63,799 nt of DNA. Origin: JBGRQA01 sp041725895 (lineage in GTDB: Bacteria; Bacteroidota; Bacteroidia; Bacteroidales; Marinifilaceae). Under the pieces are notes generated by a model. It was not told the DNA's origin. It saw only the letters and a program-made list of their open reading frames with translations, and made no database searches. The stretch lies in contig JBGRQA010000032.1 in the NCBI GenBank assembly GCA_041725895.1, positions 1 through 63,799 of the forward strand. Reading direction: 5' to 3'. Both the position numbers and the translations under genes were made by a program. This document shows positions 1 to 8,491 of this stretch, one piece after another (position 1 is the stretch's first letter; every line of letters begins with the position of its first letter).

Positions 1-26
1 ACAAAAAAATCTCACTGGAAAGCTCT

Positions 27-54
27 TAATATGATTGCTTTTAGTATCATATTA
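27..54 (-). terminator. hairpin downstream of the YdeI-like gene
   Basis: A perfect 9-bp inverted repeat (arms at 27-35 and 46-54, 10-nt loop) lies 50 bases past the stop of the minus-strand gene. It is AT-rich and has no clear U-tract on the minus strand, so it is only a weak terminator candidate. Confidence 0.25.
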
Positions 55-104
55 CTCAGACAACTTTAAACAACTTCTCTATAAATAAAACAATAAATAG
101 GGTC

Positions 105-590
105 TTAGGGAATTCTTACGTTCTTCTCTTTGGTTCGAAGTTGGACTACTAATTTGTTGATATTTCTCAAGAGAGTTGCCTCGGTTTTTATATAACTCAA
201 ATATTTCAAGATACTTTTTCTCCTGGAGGGGGTCAAATTGTTGAAATCTGCAGTCAGTTCGTACTTTTCAAGTTGCCCGACCAACAATTCGGGCATAGGA
301 TATACCTTAACCTCCCGGTTGTAATCCTGTTCTATTACAAAAGTGGCAACTTCGCCCAAAGCGGTTTTCCCACCTTTCATCATTACCTGATTCACAAAGA
401 GCCTGTGTGCTGAGTTTTTCACAGGCATTAAGGTCTTGGTAAAATCAAAACCATTTATTTGTCCTTTGATTCTAATTCGTCCTCTTTCTGCAATCAGAAG
501 ATTCGTGATTGTACCTGGAACATCTACACACCAGTTGATGCCGGTTCTATAAATCCTGGCAGAAAATTCAAACTTCTTAATTGACTCCAT
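105..590 (-). CDS. DUF1905 / YdeI-OmpD-associated family protein
   Basis: A 161-residue soluble protein. Residues about 5-90 look like the DUF1905 beta-barrel fold (FEFSARIYR start, then an IRIKGQING strand and a conserved GGKTALG region). The C-terminal third (about 118-155) contains the helical pattern FNNLTPSRRKSILKYLSYIK that is typical of the bacteriocin-protection (YdeI/OmpD-associated) domain. The length fits this two-domain family. The molecular role of the family is not well established; some members have been linked to antimicrobial resistance. The start ATG at 590 lies 7 bases after the stop codon of a decayed alpha/beta-hydrolase on the same strand, so the two were probably once in one operon. 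I am fairly sure of the family and make no functional claim. Confidence 0.75.
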   Translation of the reverse strand: MESIKKFEFSARIYRTGINWCVDVPGTITNLLIAERGRIRIKGQINGFDFTKTLMPVKNSAHRLFVNQVMMKGGKTALGEVATFVIEQDYNREVKVYPMPELLVGQLEKYELTADFNNLTPSRRKSILKYLSYIKTEATLLRNINKLVVQLRTKEKNVRIP

Positions 591-597
591 TTGTAAA

Positions 598-838
598 TTA
601 CTCTGTTCTTTGGATTTTCAATATTGTTTCTTCAAGTAAAGCATTGAAGGTCTTCGGATTCTTTATCATCGAAAAATGACAGGTTCCATTTAAAATTCTC
701 AGTTCGTAGTTGTTCCCGACTATTTTTTACCGAACTCAGATTGCTAATTTCCATTCCTCTAAGTTTCTTGCCTTCTCTTTCCAAGAATGACCACAGACTT
801 TACTGATGGTTCAAAATGATTATAAACAACAGAGCCAC
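598..838 (-). pseudogene. alpha/beta-hydrolase C-terminal remnant, frameshifted
   Basis: Translating the minus strand by hand gives a recognisable hydrolase tail ending in a TAA at 598-600: the segment NYELRILNGTCHFSMI followed by a PKTFNALLEE helix. The GTxHF pattern is the usual neighbourhood of the catalytic histidine in alpha/beta-hydrolases, and the following helix is the normal C-terminal end. Upstream of about 720 the frame breaks: a GKKLRGMEISNLSSVK stretch continues in another frame, and before that SGSVVYNHFEPSVKS in a third. No start codon, nucleophile elbow or oxyanion segment is present, so only the last third or less remains. The call rests on pattern recognition; the frameshifts are seen directly. 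Confidence 0.55.
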
Positions 839-934
839 TCCTGTGGAGCAGCTCTTTATTTTGTAGATTTTTCGTTTTCTATAATTGACTTTAAGCTTTG
901 CGTTTTCGCAATCATCACCTAGCAGACAATGGTT

Positions 935-3067
935 TTACTGTTCCACTTCCTTCATGGAAAGCTGGATGCGTTTGCGAGCAAGGTCCAGCTCGATTACTTT
1001 CACCCGCACATGCTGATGCAGTTGCACCACATCGGCAGGATTGGAAATGAAACGGTTGGCCAGCTGGGAAATATGTACCAGACCATCCTGCTTGACGCCC
1101 ACATCTACAAAGGCTCCAAAATTGGTGATATTGGTCACGATACCGGGCAATTCCATGCCGACTTCCAGGTCCTCCATTTTGAAGATTCCTTCGGCAAACT
1201 GGAAAACTTTAATGTGCTTTCGCGGATCGCGTCCGGGCTTTTCCAGCTCTTCCAGAATATCTTTCAGGGTTGGCAAGCCCACCTCATCATTTACATAGCG
1301 GTTCAAGTCTATCTGCTTCCGTAGCTCCTCGTTGGCAATCAAATCGCCAACAGTACATCCGTTGTCTTTGGCCATCTGCTTCACAATCCGATAGGATTCG
1401 GGGTGTACAGCTGAGTTGTCCAATGGATTTTCAGCATCGGGAATGCGAAGGAATCCGGCACATTGCTCAAATGCTTTGGCGCCCATCCGCTTTACTTTCA
1501 TCAATTCCTTACGGGAAGGGAAAGCGCCATTCTCCGCACGGTAATCCACTATATTCTGAGCCAATTGCGGTCCCAAACCGGATACATAGGTAAGCAGATG
1601 CTTACTGGCGGTATTCAGGTTCACCCCTACCCGGTTCACACAGGATTCTACTACCTGATCGAGGCTGGACTGTAATTTCCCCTGATCCACATCGTGCTGG
1701 TACTGCCCCACTCCAATGGATTTGGGCTCAATTTTCACCAATTCCGCAAGGGGGTCCATCAATCGTCGTCCTATGGAAACCGCTCCGCGTACCGTTACAT
1801 CATATTCAGGGAACTCCTCCCGTGCCACCTTGGAGGCAGAATACACCGAGGCTCCGGCTTCACTCACAACAAACACCTGGATCTTGCGATCGTAATGCAG
1901 ATTGGTAATAAACTTTTCGGTTTCACGACTGGCGGTTCCGTTACCAATGGCTACCGCCTGAATATCGTAGGTGCTTACAAGATTGGATATCTTCTTTGCT
2001 GCCAGCTTGAACTGACTTTGGGGTGGGTGGGGGTAAATGGTTTCGTTGTGCAGCAAGTTGCCTTGTGCATCCATACAAACCACCTTACAGCCGGTACGAT
2101 AGCCCGGATCAATTCCAAGTACCCGTTTCTGTCCCAATGGTGGAGCCAGTAGCAGCTGTCGAAGATTCTCGGCAAACACCCGAATGGCTTCCTGGTCGGC
2201 TTTTTCGCGAGATAGATTGGCAAATTCTGTTTCAATGGAAGGGGATAGCAAGCGTTTGTAACTGTCTTTCATTGCTTTCTCCACCTGTCGAGAGGCATCG
2301 GTGTTTCCCTTCACGAAAATGCGTTCCAAACGGTCGTGGGCTTCCTCCTCTTCCGGAGAAATAGAGATACGCAGCACGCCTTCGGCTTCACCCCTTCGAA
2401 GTGCCAGCATACGGTGCGAAACACAACGTTTCAAAGGCTCTTCAAAATCGAAATAATCCTTGTACTTCACTCCTTCCTCCTCTTTGCCCTTGATAACACG
2501 GGAACGAACAATGGCCTGACGCTGGAAAACATTACGCACTGTATTTCGTGCGACTTCACTTTCGTTGATCCATTCGGCAATGATATCGCGAGCCCCCTGC
2601 AAGGCTTCCTCCTCATCAGCCACTTCCTCATTCAAAAAGCGAGAAGCCCTGTCTTCTACTTGTCTCTCCTGCTGCTTCATCAGTATTTTGGCCAGAGGCT
2701 CCAGTCCTTTTTCCCTAGCTTTTACAGCACGGGTTTTCCGCTTCTGCTTGTAGGGAAGATAAAGGTCCTCCAGTTGATTCATTTCGGAACAGGCAGAAAT
2801 TCTTTCCTTCAATTCATCGGTGAGTTTTCCCTGCTTCTCAATGGCCTCCAAAATGCTTTCCCGGCGCTTATCCAACTCCTTCATTTTGGCCAGTAAATCT
2901 TTCACATGCCCTATTTGCACCTCATCCATACTTCCGGTCATCTCTTTCCGGTAACGTGCAATAAAGGGAAGGGTAGCTCCCTGGTCCAGAAGTGAAATCG
3001 TATTCTCCACCTGGAAGGATTTCAGTTGAAGTTTTCCGGCAATTTCAGAACTATAATGCTTACTCAT
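935..3067 (-). CDS. tex: Tex, S1-domain RNA-binding transcription accessory protein
   Basis: A 710-residue protein of the Tex/YhgF family, cytoplasmic nucleic-acid-binding factors implicated in transcription and toxin-gene expression. The order of domains matches: N-terminal helical Tex_N region, a YqgF/RNase-H-like domain (RVLGIDPGYRTGCKV near residue 318), a helix-hairpin-helix region (LNTASKHLLTYVSGLG near 490), and a C-terminal S1 domain (about 630-707, with VTNITNFGAFVDVG). The usual Tex length is 700-780, so it is complete. The start is an ATG giving MSKHYSSEIAG, with no closer alternative. It is transcribed alone; the next gene on the same strand upstream (in transcription order it lies beyond 3209) ends with its own hairpin. 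Confidence 0.95.
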   Translation of the reverse strand: MSKHYSSEIAGKLQLKSFQVENTISLLDQGATLPFIARYRKEMTGSMDEVQIGHVKDLLAKMKELDKRRESILEAIEKQGKLTDELKERISACSEMNQLEDLYLPYKQKRKTRAVKAREKGLEPLAKILMKQQERQVEDRASRFLNEEVADEEEALQGARDIIAEWINESEVARNTVRNVFQRQAIVRSRVIKGKEEEGVKYKDYFDFEEPLKRCVSHRMLALRRGEAEGVLRISISPEEEEAHDRLERIFVKGNTDASRQVEKAMKDSYKRLLSPSIETEFANLSREKADQEAIRVFAENLRQLLLAPPLGQKRVLGIDPGYRTGCKVVCMDAQGNLLHNETIYPHPPQSQFKLAAKKISNLVSTYDIQAVAIGNGTASRETEKFITNLHYDRKIQVFVVSEAGASVYSASKVAREEFPEYDVTVRGAVSIGRRLMDPLAELVKIEPKSIGVGQYQHDVDQGKLQSSLDQVVESCVNRVGVNLNTASKHLLTYVSGLGPQLAQNIVDYRAENGAFPSRKELMKVKRMGAKAFEQCAGFLRIPDAENPLDNSAVHPESYRIVKQMAKDNGCTVGDLIANEELRKQIDLNRYVNDEVGLPTLKDILEELEKPGRDPRKHIKVFQFAEGIFKMEDLEVGMELPGIVTNITNFGAFVDVGVKQDGLVHISQLANRFISNPADVVQLHQHVRVKVIELDLARKRIQLSMKEVEQ

Positions 3068-3178
3068 CAGCTTCAGTATTGTTTTGTAATGATATCCCGA
3101 CAGTACTCGAAATCAAGAAACATAATTCTCACCCACAGTCAGTTTCCATCGGAATGAAAAAATGGCATTAAATCAGAA

Positions 3179-3200
3179 AGCCGGTCTGAGAAGACCGGCT
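3179..3200 (-). terminator. terminator of the FAD oxidase gene
   Basis: A perfect 9-bp GC-rich stem (3179-3187 with 3192-3200, loop of 4) lies 8 bases past the stop codon at 3209. On the minus strand it is followed by a T-rich stretch; on the plus strand by a run of five T, so it could work in both directions. Confidence 0.6.
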
Positions 3201-3208
3201 GAATATTT

Positions 3209-4408
3209 TTATTTATTGAGATATCGTTTGGACTCCTTTATGGATCGAGCCACACAATCCTCCAGGGAGAGACCATCAAAATAGTTTCCGGTCAAATAAA
3301 GGTTCTCCTCTTCCAGTAACTTATCCATCTGCTCCACCTTATGAGGATGTCCCGGTTTCAGCAAAGGAAGACGATGATAAGCCTCAAAAGTCTGATCCAA
3401 ATTGAGTTGATCGGTTCCCAAAAGCTTTTCCATGGCTTTCAATTGCTTTTCCGGTTCCAATACTCCCTGCTCAAAGTGGAAGGCAAAGGCACGTGCTTGC
3501 GGATCGTCAACCACATCGCGGGTCACTACCGAATAGCAAGGCCCTTCAACAGGAATAACAAAGGCCAGTCGTTCCAGATCAACAGATGTTTTCTCCAGCT
3601 TAACAGCACGGGAATGAATCTTCTGTACCGGAATCTCCTCCAAAAGGGAGGATAGTTCAGGATGTGCCTCCTTTATCAATTCAGCTCCCACCTTGGGGCC
3701 AGTTGCAAGAGAAACATTCTTAGCATCGAAACATTCTCCGCTACTGGTTTCCACCAGGTAACCGGACTCCTTACGGACCAGGCTCTTAACCTTTATCTGG
3801 GTGCGAACTTCAATATTGTCATTTTCTACGATGGCATCCAACAACTGCTGCATACCATGGGAGAAAGTAAAACTCTTGGGAAAATCCTTGCGTCGGGTAT
3901 TTCTGCGCTTCAGGAACAAATCTGCGGCGTACTCATCGGCCGGCTGCACAATCACTGCGCTGAAAAGCCGCGAGAACAACCGGGCGTAATTCTTTTTCCC
4001 CAATACCTTGGAGTAGAAAGATTGCACACTTTGCCCCTCCTTTTTCTGAGAGAACATTCGGGGTAAGGAACCCAATAGCTGGAACAAATTCAGCCGGGAA
4101 AAAATTCCCTTCAATTCCCCGTTAAACAGCTTCAAACTCAACTTCTCCCTGGCAATCATATTCTCCCCCAAATTATTATCAAGGGCCAGGTCAATCAATT
4201 GAGCATAGGAATTGTAACAGGTGTGTGCTCCCATTTCCATCCAGAATTCCTTCTCCTCAAAACGGGTGGTATTTACACAACCACCGATTTTTTCACCTGC
4301 TTCCAACACCAGGACTTTTCGCCCTGCTTTGGAAAGATAATGGGCAAGGGATAAACCACTAATACCTCCCCCAATAATTACCATTTCGAATTGTTCAGAT
4401 TGAGTCAT
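3209..4408 (-). CDS. FAD-dependent oxidase, protoporphyrinogen oxidase (HemG/HemY) type
   Basis: A 399-residue flavoprotein. The N-terminus has the dinucleotide-binding fold: IIGGGISGLSLAHYL (about 10-25) ending in the acidic LVLEAGEKIGG strand that binds the ribose of FAD. A typical C-terminal FAD-contact segment, LYLTGNYFDGLSLEDCV, is also present, as in protoporphyrinogen oxidases and monoamine-oxidase relatives. The HemY family is usually 450-480 residues, so this is somewhat short, but both ends are intact. In haem synthesis the enzyme would oxidise protoporphyrinogen IX to protoporphyrin IX. No other haem gene is nearby, so a related amine or carotenoid oxidase is possible. It begins 17 bases after the stop of the DEAD-box helicase gene on the same strand, so co-transcription is likely. 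Confidence 0.7.
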   Translation of the reverse strand: MTQSEQFEMVIIGGGISGLSLAHYLSKAGRKVLVLEAGEKIGGCVNTTRFEEKEFWMEMGAHTCYNSYAQLIDLALDNNLGENMIAREKLSLKLFNGELKGIFSRLNLFQLLGSLPRMFSQKKEGQSVQSFYSKVLGKKNYARLFSRLFSAVIVQPADEYAADLFLKRRNTRRKDFPKSFTFSHGMQQLLDAIVENDNIEVRTQIKVKSLVRKESGYLVETSSGECFDAKNVSLATGPKVGAELIKEAHPELSSLLEEIPVQKIHSRAVKLEKTSVDLERLAFVIPVEGPCYSVVTRDVVDDPQARAFAFHFEQGVLEPEKQLKAMEKLLGTDQLNLDQTFEAYHRLPLLKPGHPHKVEQMDKLLEEENLYLTGNYFDGLSLEDCVARSIKESKRYLNK

Positions 4409-4425
4409 AGCTTCGAATTTGAAAT

Positions 4426-5640
4426 TTATTTCTTTTTGCCTTTGAAAGGCTTCTTTTTAAAGAAACGCCGCTTGTTGGATTTGGACTTCACATTGGGCTT
4501 GTACTCCGGTGCTTCGCCCAACTCATGTGGAACCGGCACTTTGAATACTTCTTTCTCAATAAGTGTTTCAATCTTGTGAAAGTCGTTCTGATCCTTCTCA
4601 TTAATAAAGGTCAGTGCCACACCTTCCGACTCTGCTCGGGCAGTTCTACCCACACGGTGTACGTAGTCTTCCGCATCGCGGGGAACATCGAAATTTATTA
4701 CCAGATCGATGGAATCGATGTCAATTCCACGGGCAATAATATCGGTAGCTACCAGAATCTGATAATTCCTATTTCGGAATTCCCGCAAAACCTCCTCACG
4801 TTCACTCTGTTCCAAATCCGACTGAATTCCTGCTACTTTGAATCCTTTCCGTTTCAGGTCGCGGGCAATGTTTTTTACATTGCTTTTGGTGGAAGAAAAG
4901 ATAATTACACTCTTCAGATCCTTCCCTTCCAGTAAAGTCTGAATCAAAGGAATTTTCTGACTATCATACAGCATGTAGGCCGCCTGGAGAATTCCTTCAG
5001 CCGGTTTGGAAATAGCAATATTGATACTTTCGGGCTCCACCATGATGTTTTTAGCCAACTCCCGAATCTTAGGGGGCATCGTGGCTGAAAACATCAGGTT
5101 TTGACGTTCTTTGGGCAAATAGTTTACAATCTGCATCAAGTCCTCAAAGAACCCCATGTCAAGCATACGATCAGCCTCATCCAGAATCAGGTGCTTGATC
5201 TTGTCACACTTTACATAGCCAAGATTCAGGTGCGAAATCATTCTACCGGGAGTTGCAACCACTACGTCAGCGCCTTCGGAAAGCCCTGTTTTCTGCTGAT
5301 CCCAGGTTCCGGAATCACCACCTCCATATACGGCAAGAGAAGTAATAGGGAGAAAGTAACCAAAACCTTCCATTTGCTGATCAATCTGAAGAGCCAATTC
5401 CCGGGTGGGAACCAAAATCAAGGTACTAAATCCCTCAATTTTATTTTTCAGAATTTTATCCATAACAGGAAGCAGGTAAGCCGCAGTTTTTCCGGTACCG
5501 GTTTGGGCACATACGATCAGGTCCTTGTCCTCCATTATTTGCGGGATGGCCAGTTCCTGAACCGGAGAGGGTTTCTCAAACCCCATGGCCTCCAATCCAT
5601 CCATTATTTCCGGCACAAAATCAAATTCGCTAAATTTCAA
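4426..5640 (-). CDS. DEAD-box ATP-dependent RNA helicase (RhlE-like)
   Basis: A 404-residue superfamily-2 helicase that remodels RNA duplexes using ATP. All core motifs are visible: Q motif (PSPVQELAIPQ, about 25-35), motif I AQTGTGKT (45-52), Ia PTRELA (78-83), motif II DEAD (154-157), motif III SAT (185-187) and motif VI HRVGRTAR near 328. The tail (about 380-404) is strongly basic (KSNKRRFFKKKPFKGKKK), as in RhlE-type proteins that bind structured rRNA. The start ATG gives MKFSEFDFVPEI, which is the normal first beta/alpha segment. It is followed within 17 bases by the FAD oxidase gene. Likely a ribosome assembly or mRNA decay factor; the exact substrate cannot be read from sequence. Confidence 0.92.
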   Translation of the reverse strand: MKFSEFDFVPEIMDGLEAMGFEKPSPVQELAIPQIMEDKDLIVCAQTGTGKTAAYLLPVMDKILKNKIEGFSTLILVPTRELALQIDQQMEGFGYFLPITSLAVYGGGDSGTWDQQKTGLSEGADVVVATPGRMISHLNLGYVKCDKIKHLILDEADRMLDMGFFEDLMQIVNYLPKERQNLMFSATMPPKIRELAKNIMVEPESINIAISKPAEGILQAAYMLYDSQKIPLIQTLLEGKDLKSVIIFSSTKSNVKNIARDLKRKGFKVAGIQSDLEQSEREEVLREFRNRNYQILVATDIIARGIDIDSIDLVINFDVPRDAEDYVHRVGRTARAESEGVALTFINEKDQNDFHKIETLIEKEVFKVPVPHELGEAPEYKPNVKSKSNKRRFFKKKPFKGKKK

Positions 5641-5764
5641 TGTAAATGCTATTAAGATTAAAACTTCTTCTTTGGCAAAGTATCAAAGTTAAACAATTTT
5701 CCGTTCATCCTTAACAATTACAAAAAATCAGGACATCAGAAAAATTCCTTACCAATTTTTACTT

Positions 5765-6952
5765 CTACTCAACATACAACACCAATCCCTTCAAGTACTC
5801 TCCCTCAGGGTGGAAAATATTAACAGGATGATCAGCCGGTTGGGTTAACTGGTGCAACACCCTCACTTTACGTCCTGCATTGGCAGCCGCCACAAATACA
5901 GCCTGACGGAAATTCTCTTTGCTCACTACCTGGGAGCAGGAAAAAGTAAACAGGATTCCACCGGGTTTAATCTGCTGAAATCCTTTCATATTTAAACGTT
6001 TGTATCCCTTTAATGCATTATTCAACACATTTTTGTGCTTGGCAAATGCCGGAGGATCCAAAACAATCAAATCGTATTTTTGAGCCGAATTGTCCAGAAA
6101 TTTAAAGGCGTCTTCGGCGAAGGCCTCATGACGATCGTCTCCCGGGAAATTCAGTTCCACATTCTCTTTGGTAATTTCAATGGCTCTGGAAGAACTGTCA
6201 ACCGAATGTACCAGATTGGCGCCACCTCGCATGGCATAGAAGGAAAATCCCCCGGTATAACAGAACATGTTCAATACGGAACGACCTTTGGCATAGGATT
6301 CCAACAGCATCCGGTTTTCCCTTTGATCGATAAAGAAGCCTGTTTTCTGACCTTTCAACCAGTCCACATTGAACTTCAGCCCATTCTCCAGAGCGACAAA
6401 AGAATCACTCTCCCCGTACAGGTATTCATTTACGGGTTCAATCCCCGATTTGTAAGGGATGGTTCCTACCGATTTATCGAAAACGGCAGTAAGATCATTT
6501 CCCATTACTTTTTTCAGGGCTTCGGCAATTTCCTCGCGGTGCAGGTACATAGCCACCGTATGCATTTGCATTACTGCAGTTCCGGCATAGTAATCCACGA
6601 TTAAGCCGGGGAGGCCATCACCTTCACCATGTACCAAACGGCACACATTGTTATTGGCAGTACCAAGCAATCCAACTTCTCGTCTTAATTGACAAGCAGA
6701 ATGCAGATGGGAGATCCAAAAATCCATGTCAATGGTAATTCTTTCAAAAGAAAGGATTCGCACAGCAATGGAGCCCACCTGGGCATAGCCAACGGCCAGG
6801 AATTCGCCTTCGAAACTGTAAACTTCTACAATATCTCCTTCCTGCAGTCCCTTATCACTTTTGTTAATGGCTCCCGAAAACACCCAGGGGTGAAATCGCT
6901 TTATGGATTGTTCTTTTCCTTTTTTAAGAAATACTTTTGGATAGCTAATCAT
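5765..6952 (-). CDS. rlmI: class I rRNA methyltransferase, RlmI-like (PUA + SAM domain)
   Basis: A 395-residue enzyme. Residues 1-75 form a PUA RNA-binding domain (YPKVFLKKGKEQSIKRFHPW start), followed by the EEHTMD-type linker and a Rossmann methyltransferase domain with SAM motif I VLNMFCYTGGFSFYA and the catalytic-loop motif LDPPAFAK. This layout is that of RlmI, which methylates C5 of a cytosine in 23S rRNA (C1962 in E. coli). Length matches RlmI (396). The start ATG at 6952 gives MISYPKVFLKKG, aligned with the family start. It is a monocistronic gene, followed by a gap and the DEAD-box gene. The family is clear; the exact modified base is inferred from homology. Confidence 0.85.
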   Translation of the reverse strand: MISYPKVFLKKGKEQSIKRFHPWVFSGAINKSDKGLQEGDIVEVYSFEGEFLAVGYAQVGSIAVRILSFERITIDMDFWISHLHSACQLRREVGLLGTANNNVCRLVHGEGDGLPGLIVDYYAGTAVMQMHTVAMYLHREEIAEALKKVMGNDLTAVFDKSVGTIPYKSGIEPVNEYLYGESDSFVALENGLKFNVDWLKGQKTGFFIDQRENRMLLESYAKGRSVLNMFCYTGGFSFYAMRGGANLVHSVDSSSRAIEITKENVELNFPGDDRHEAFAEDAFKFLDNSAQKYDLIVLDPPAFAKHKNVLNNALKGYKRLNMKGFQQIKPGGILFTFSCSQVVSKENFRQAVFVAAANAGRKVRVLHQLTQPADHPVNIFHPEGEYLKGLVLYVE

Positions 6953-6991
6953 TTACTCATTTTTTTTGAATTGAATTCCACATCAACGCAC

Positions 6992-7014
6992 CCTCCGGCA
7001 TTTCGAAATGCGGA
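6992..7014. repeat. short near-perfect palindrome between rlmI and the exonuclease gene
   Basis: Arms CTCC and GCATTT pair with AAATGC and GGAG around a central CG, with a single bulged G. It lies after the exonuclease stop and before the rlmI start. It lacks a T-tract on either strand, so it is not a standard terminator; an RNA processing hairpin or protein site is possible. Confidence 0.4.
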
Positions 7015-7063
7015 GTTTCTCAACTGTGATTGAATTTTACCTCAATGGAAAAGTGCGACTTTA

Positions 7064-7648
7064 CTACTGATGGAATTCCTCCAGTTTTTCATAGATTTTT
7101 AGAGAGACCCAAGCATCTGTAGCTGCGTAACGCAACTGTCCCGGACTCAATTCTTCGGCCTCCCAATTGGAAACCTGCTGTCGTTTCGAGATTCGAAAAT
7201 TAAGGACGATGGCCGATAACTTTTTCAGGGAATAGCTTTCGATCCCCATTTGGGACACGTAATCCTGTAATTCAAGAAAACCTTCCGCCTTAAAATTATT
7301 AATCTTCTTAAGTCCCAGAATATCGTCCTTAATGGCTACTCCCACCTTAACGATCTGATCGTTGTTCAAAATTCCGATCAAAGGTTTGGGCAGTCCCATT
7401 TTGTTCACCCGGAACAAAAAACTCCGCTCCTCCGTAGACAATTGGAGCAAAGCAACCCCATTGACCCTGCCCTTCTTAAAGGACGGTCGGGTTTCGGTAT
7501 CAAACCCGAGCACAGAATGTTGCCTCAGGTAGTCAACGGCCTCATCCAGGCCTTCCTGGTTGTCGATAACAACAATTTCCCCTTCAAAAGCCTGAAGAGG
7601 CATCTTATTCACTTCTTCTTTGGTAATGGATTTTTGGAATGGTACCAT
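7064..7648 (-). CDS. DEDDy 3'-5' exonuclease (RNase D / WRN-exonuclease type)
   Basis: A 194-residue single-domain exonuclease. The four DEDDy metal ligands can be placed: D50 and E52 (GFDTETRP), D108 or D109 (VGVAIKDD), and Y173 with D177 (LRYAATDAWVSLKIYEKL). Such stand-alone domains are common in Bacteroidetes and resemble the exonuclease domain of Werner protein and RNase D, which remove nucleotides from 3' ends of RNA or DNA. There is no HRDC domain, so it is not full-length RNase D. The start ATG at 7648 gives MVPFQKSITKEEV; it lies 50 bases after the stop of the DUF5063 gene, and these two small genes are probably co-transcribed. The substrate (RNA or DNA) is unknown. Confidence 0.85.
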   Translation of the reverse strand: MVPFQKSITKEEVNKMPLQAFEGEIVVIDNQEGLDEAVDYLRQHSVLGFDTETRPSFKKGRVNGVALLQLSTEERSFLFRVNKMGLPKPLIGILNNDQIVKVGVAIKDDILGLKKINNFKAEGFLELQDYVSQMGIESYSLKKLSAIVLNFRISKRQQVSNWEAEELSPGQLRYAATDAWVSLKIYEKLEEFHQ

Positions 7649-7698
7649 TCAATTATTTCTTTTCAATCAAACCCGATTGGTCCGGGTTTGTTCTCTCA

Positions 7699-8325
7699 TT
7701 ACATATTTTCGCCCCACTCCCGTTTTCTCTGGGAAAAGATGGAATCACTCAGGTCGATATCTTCCAAGGAGGGAGAACTTTGGTCTGCTTCACTTTCTAT
7801 CAAATCGATCCCTGCTGAAAGAACATTATGAACCGCACGCAGAGCATTTACCGCCAATTGTCCCCAATAACGATCGAAACTTCCCTTCAGTTCCCACAGG
7901 GCATCATTCATAATTTCCAAAGTCCCGATTCGATAGGAGGTCAGAAAATCTTTCAAATCCTGATAAATATCGGCAAAATTTTCGGAAATCGAAGCGACAA
8001 TCGGAGAATCACTTTCACGCATCTCCTCCTGAAAAACCTCAAGATACTCGTCTACAGGGCCCAATTTCCGTTGCACCTGGGTACGTATAAACTCCCAATC
8101 TGCCTCAGTCACAAATTTCTCAATGGTATCTTCCAGCTCATTTTCCACCTCTGGCAGTAAAGTCCCTTTCAAGTAGAGCAAAGGGAGCATTTTTTGGGCT
8201 TTTTCAATAAAATCTTTTCTCGTACTTTTTTCACAAGCCTCCAGTGTAGCACAAAACTCATTCGCTACAGTAACAAATTCAATTACATTTCGGGAGTATG
8301 CTACATGCTCAAATCCTTCTTCCAT
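7699..8325 (-). CDS. DUF5063 domain-containing protein
   Basis: A 208-residue, acidic, mostly helical soluble protein. It matches what I know of DUF5063 of Bacteroidetes: an N-terminal helix pair around EFVTVANEFCATLEAC, a GTLLPEVENELED segment, and the conserved ALWELKGSFDRYWGQLAVNALRAVHNVL-type C-terminal helix (split here: the tryptophan-rich core DRYWGQ is near residue 153). No catalytic motif, signal peptide or membrane segment is seen. It precedes the DEDDy exonuclease gene by 50 bases on the same strand, a pairing that suggests a shared role in nucleic acid metabolism, which is inference only. Confidence 0.75.
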   Translation of the reverse strand: MEEGFEHVAYSRNVIEFVTVANEFCATLEACEKSTRKDFIEKAQKMLPLLYLKGTLLPEVENELEDTIEKFVTEADWEFIRTQVQRKLGPVDEYLEVFQEEMRESDSPIVASISENFADIYQDLKDFLTSYRIGTLEIMNDALWELKGSFDRYWGQLAVNALRAVHNVLSAGIDLIESEADQSSPSLEDIDLSDSIFSQRKREWGENM

Positions 8326-8491
8326 TTTCTACAATTTTCTAATCCTGCAAAAGTAATAAGAATTAATGAGTTTCGGTATCGGGACCTTCTCATCTCCAGA
8401 ACTCACTGGTTTTAAAAACGTCCGCCCGAAGTTCTCATCAAAATATATTTTACCAGCGTTGGTTTTACAAAACCCTCAACGCCTGTTAAAT

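Noticed and set aside
1694..2152. Long plus-strand reading opposite tex
   Set aside because: It is the antisense shadow of a well-recognised gene and resembles no family.
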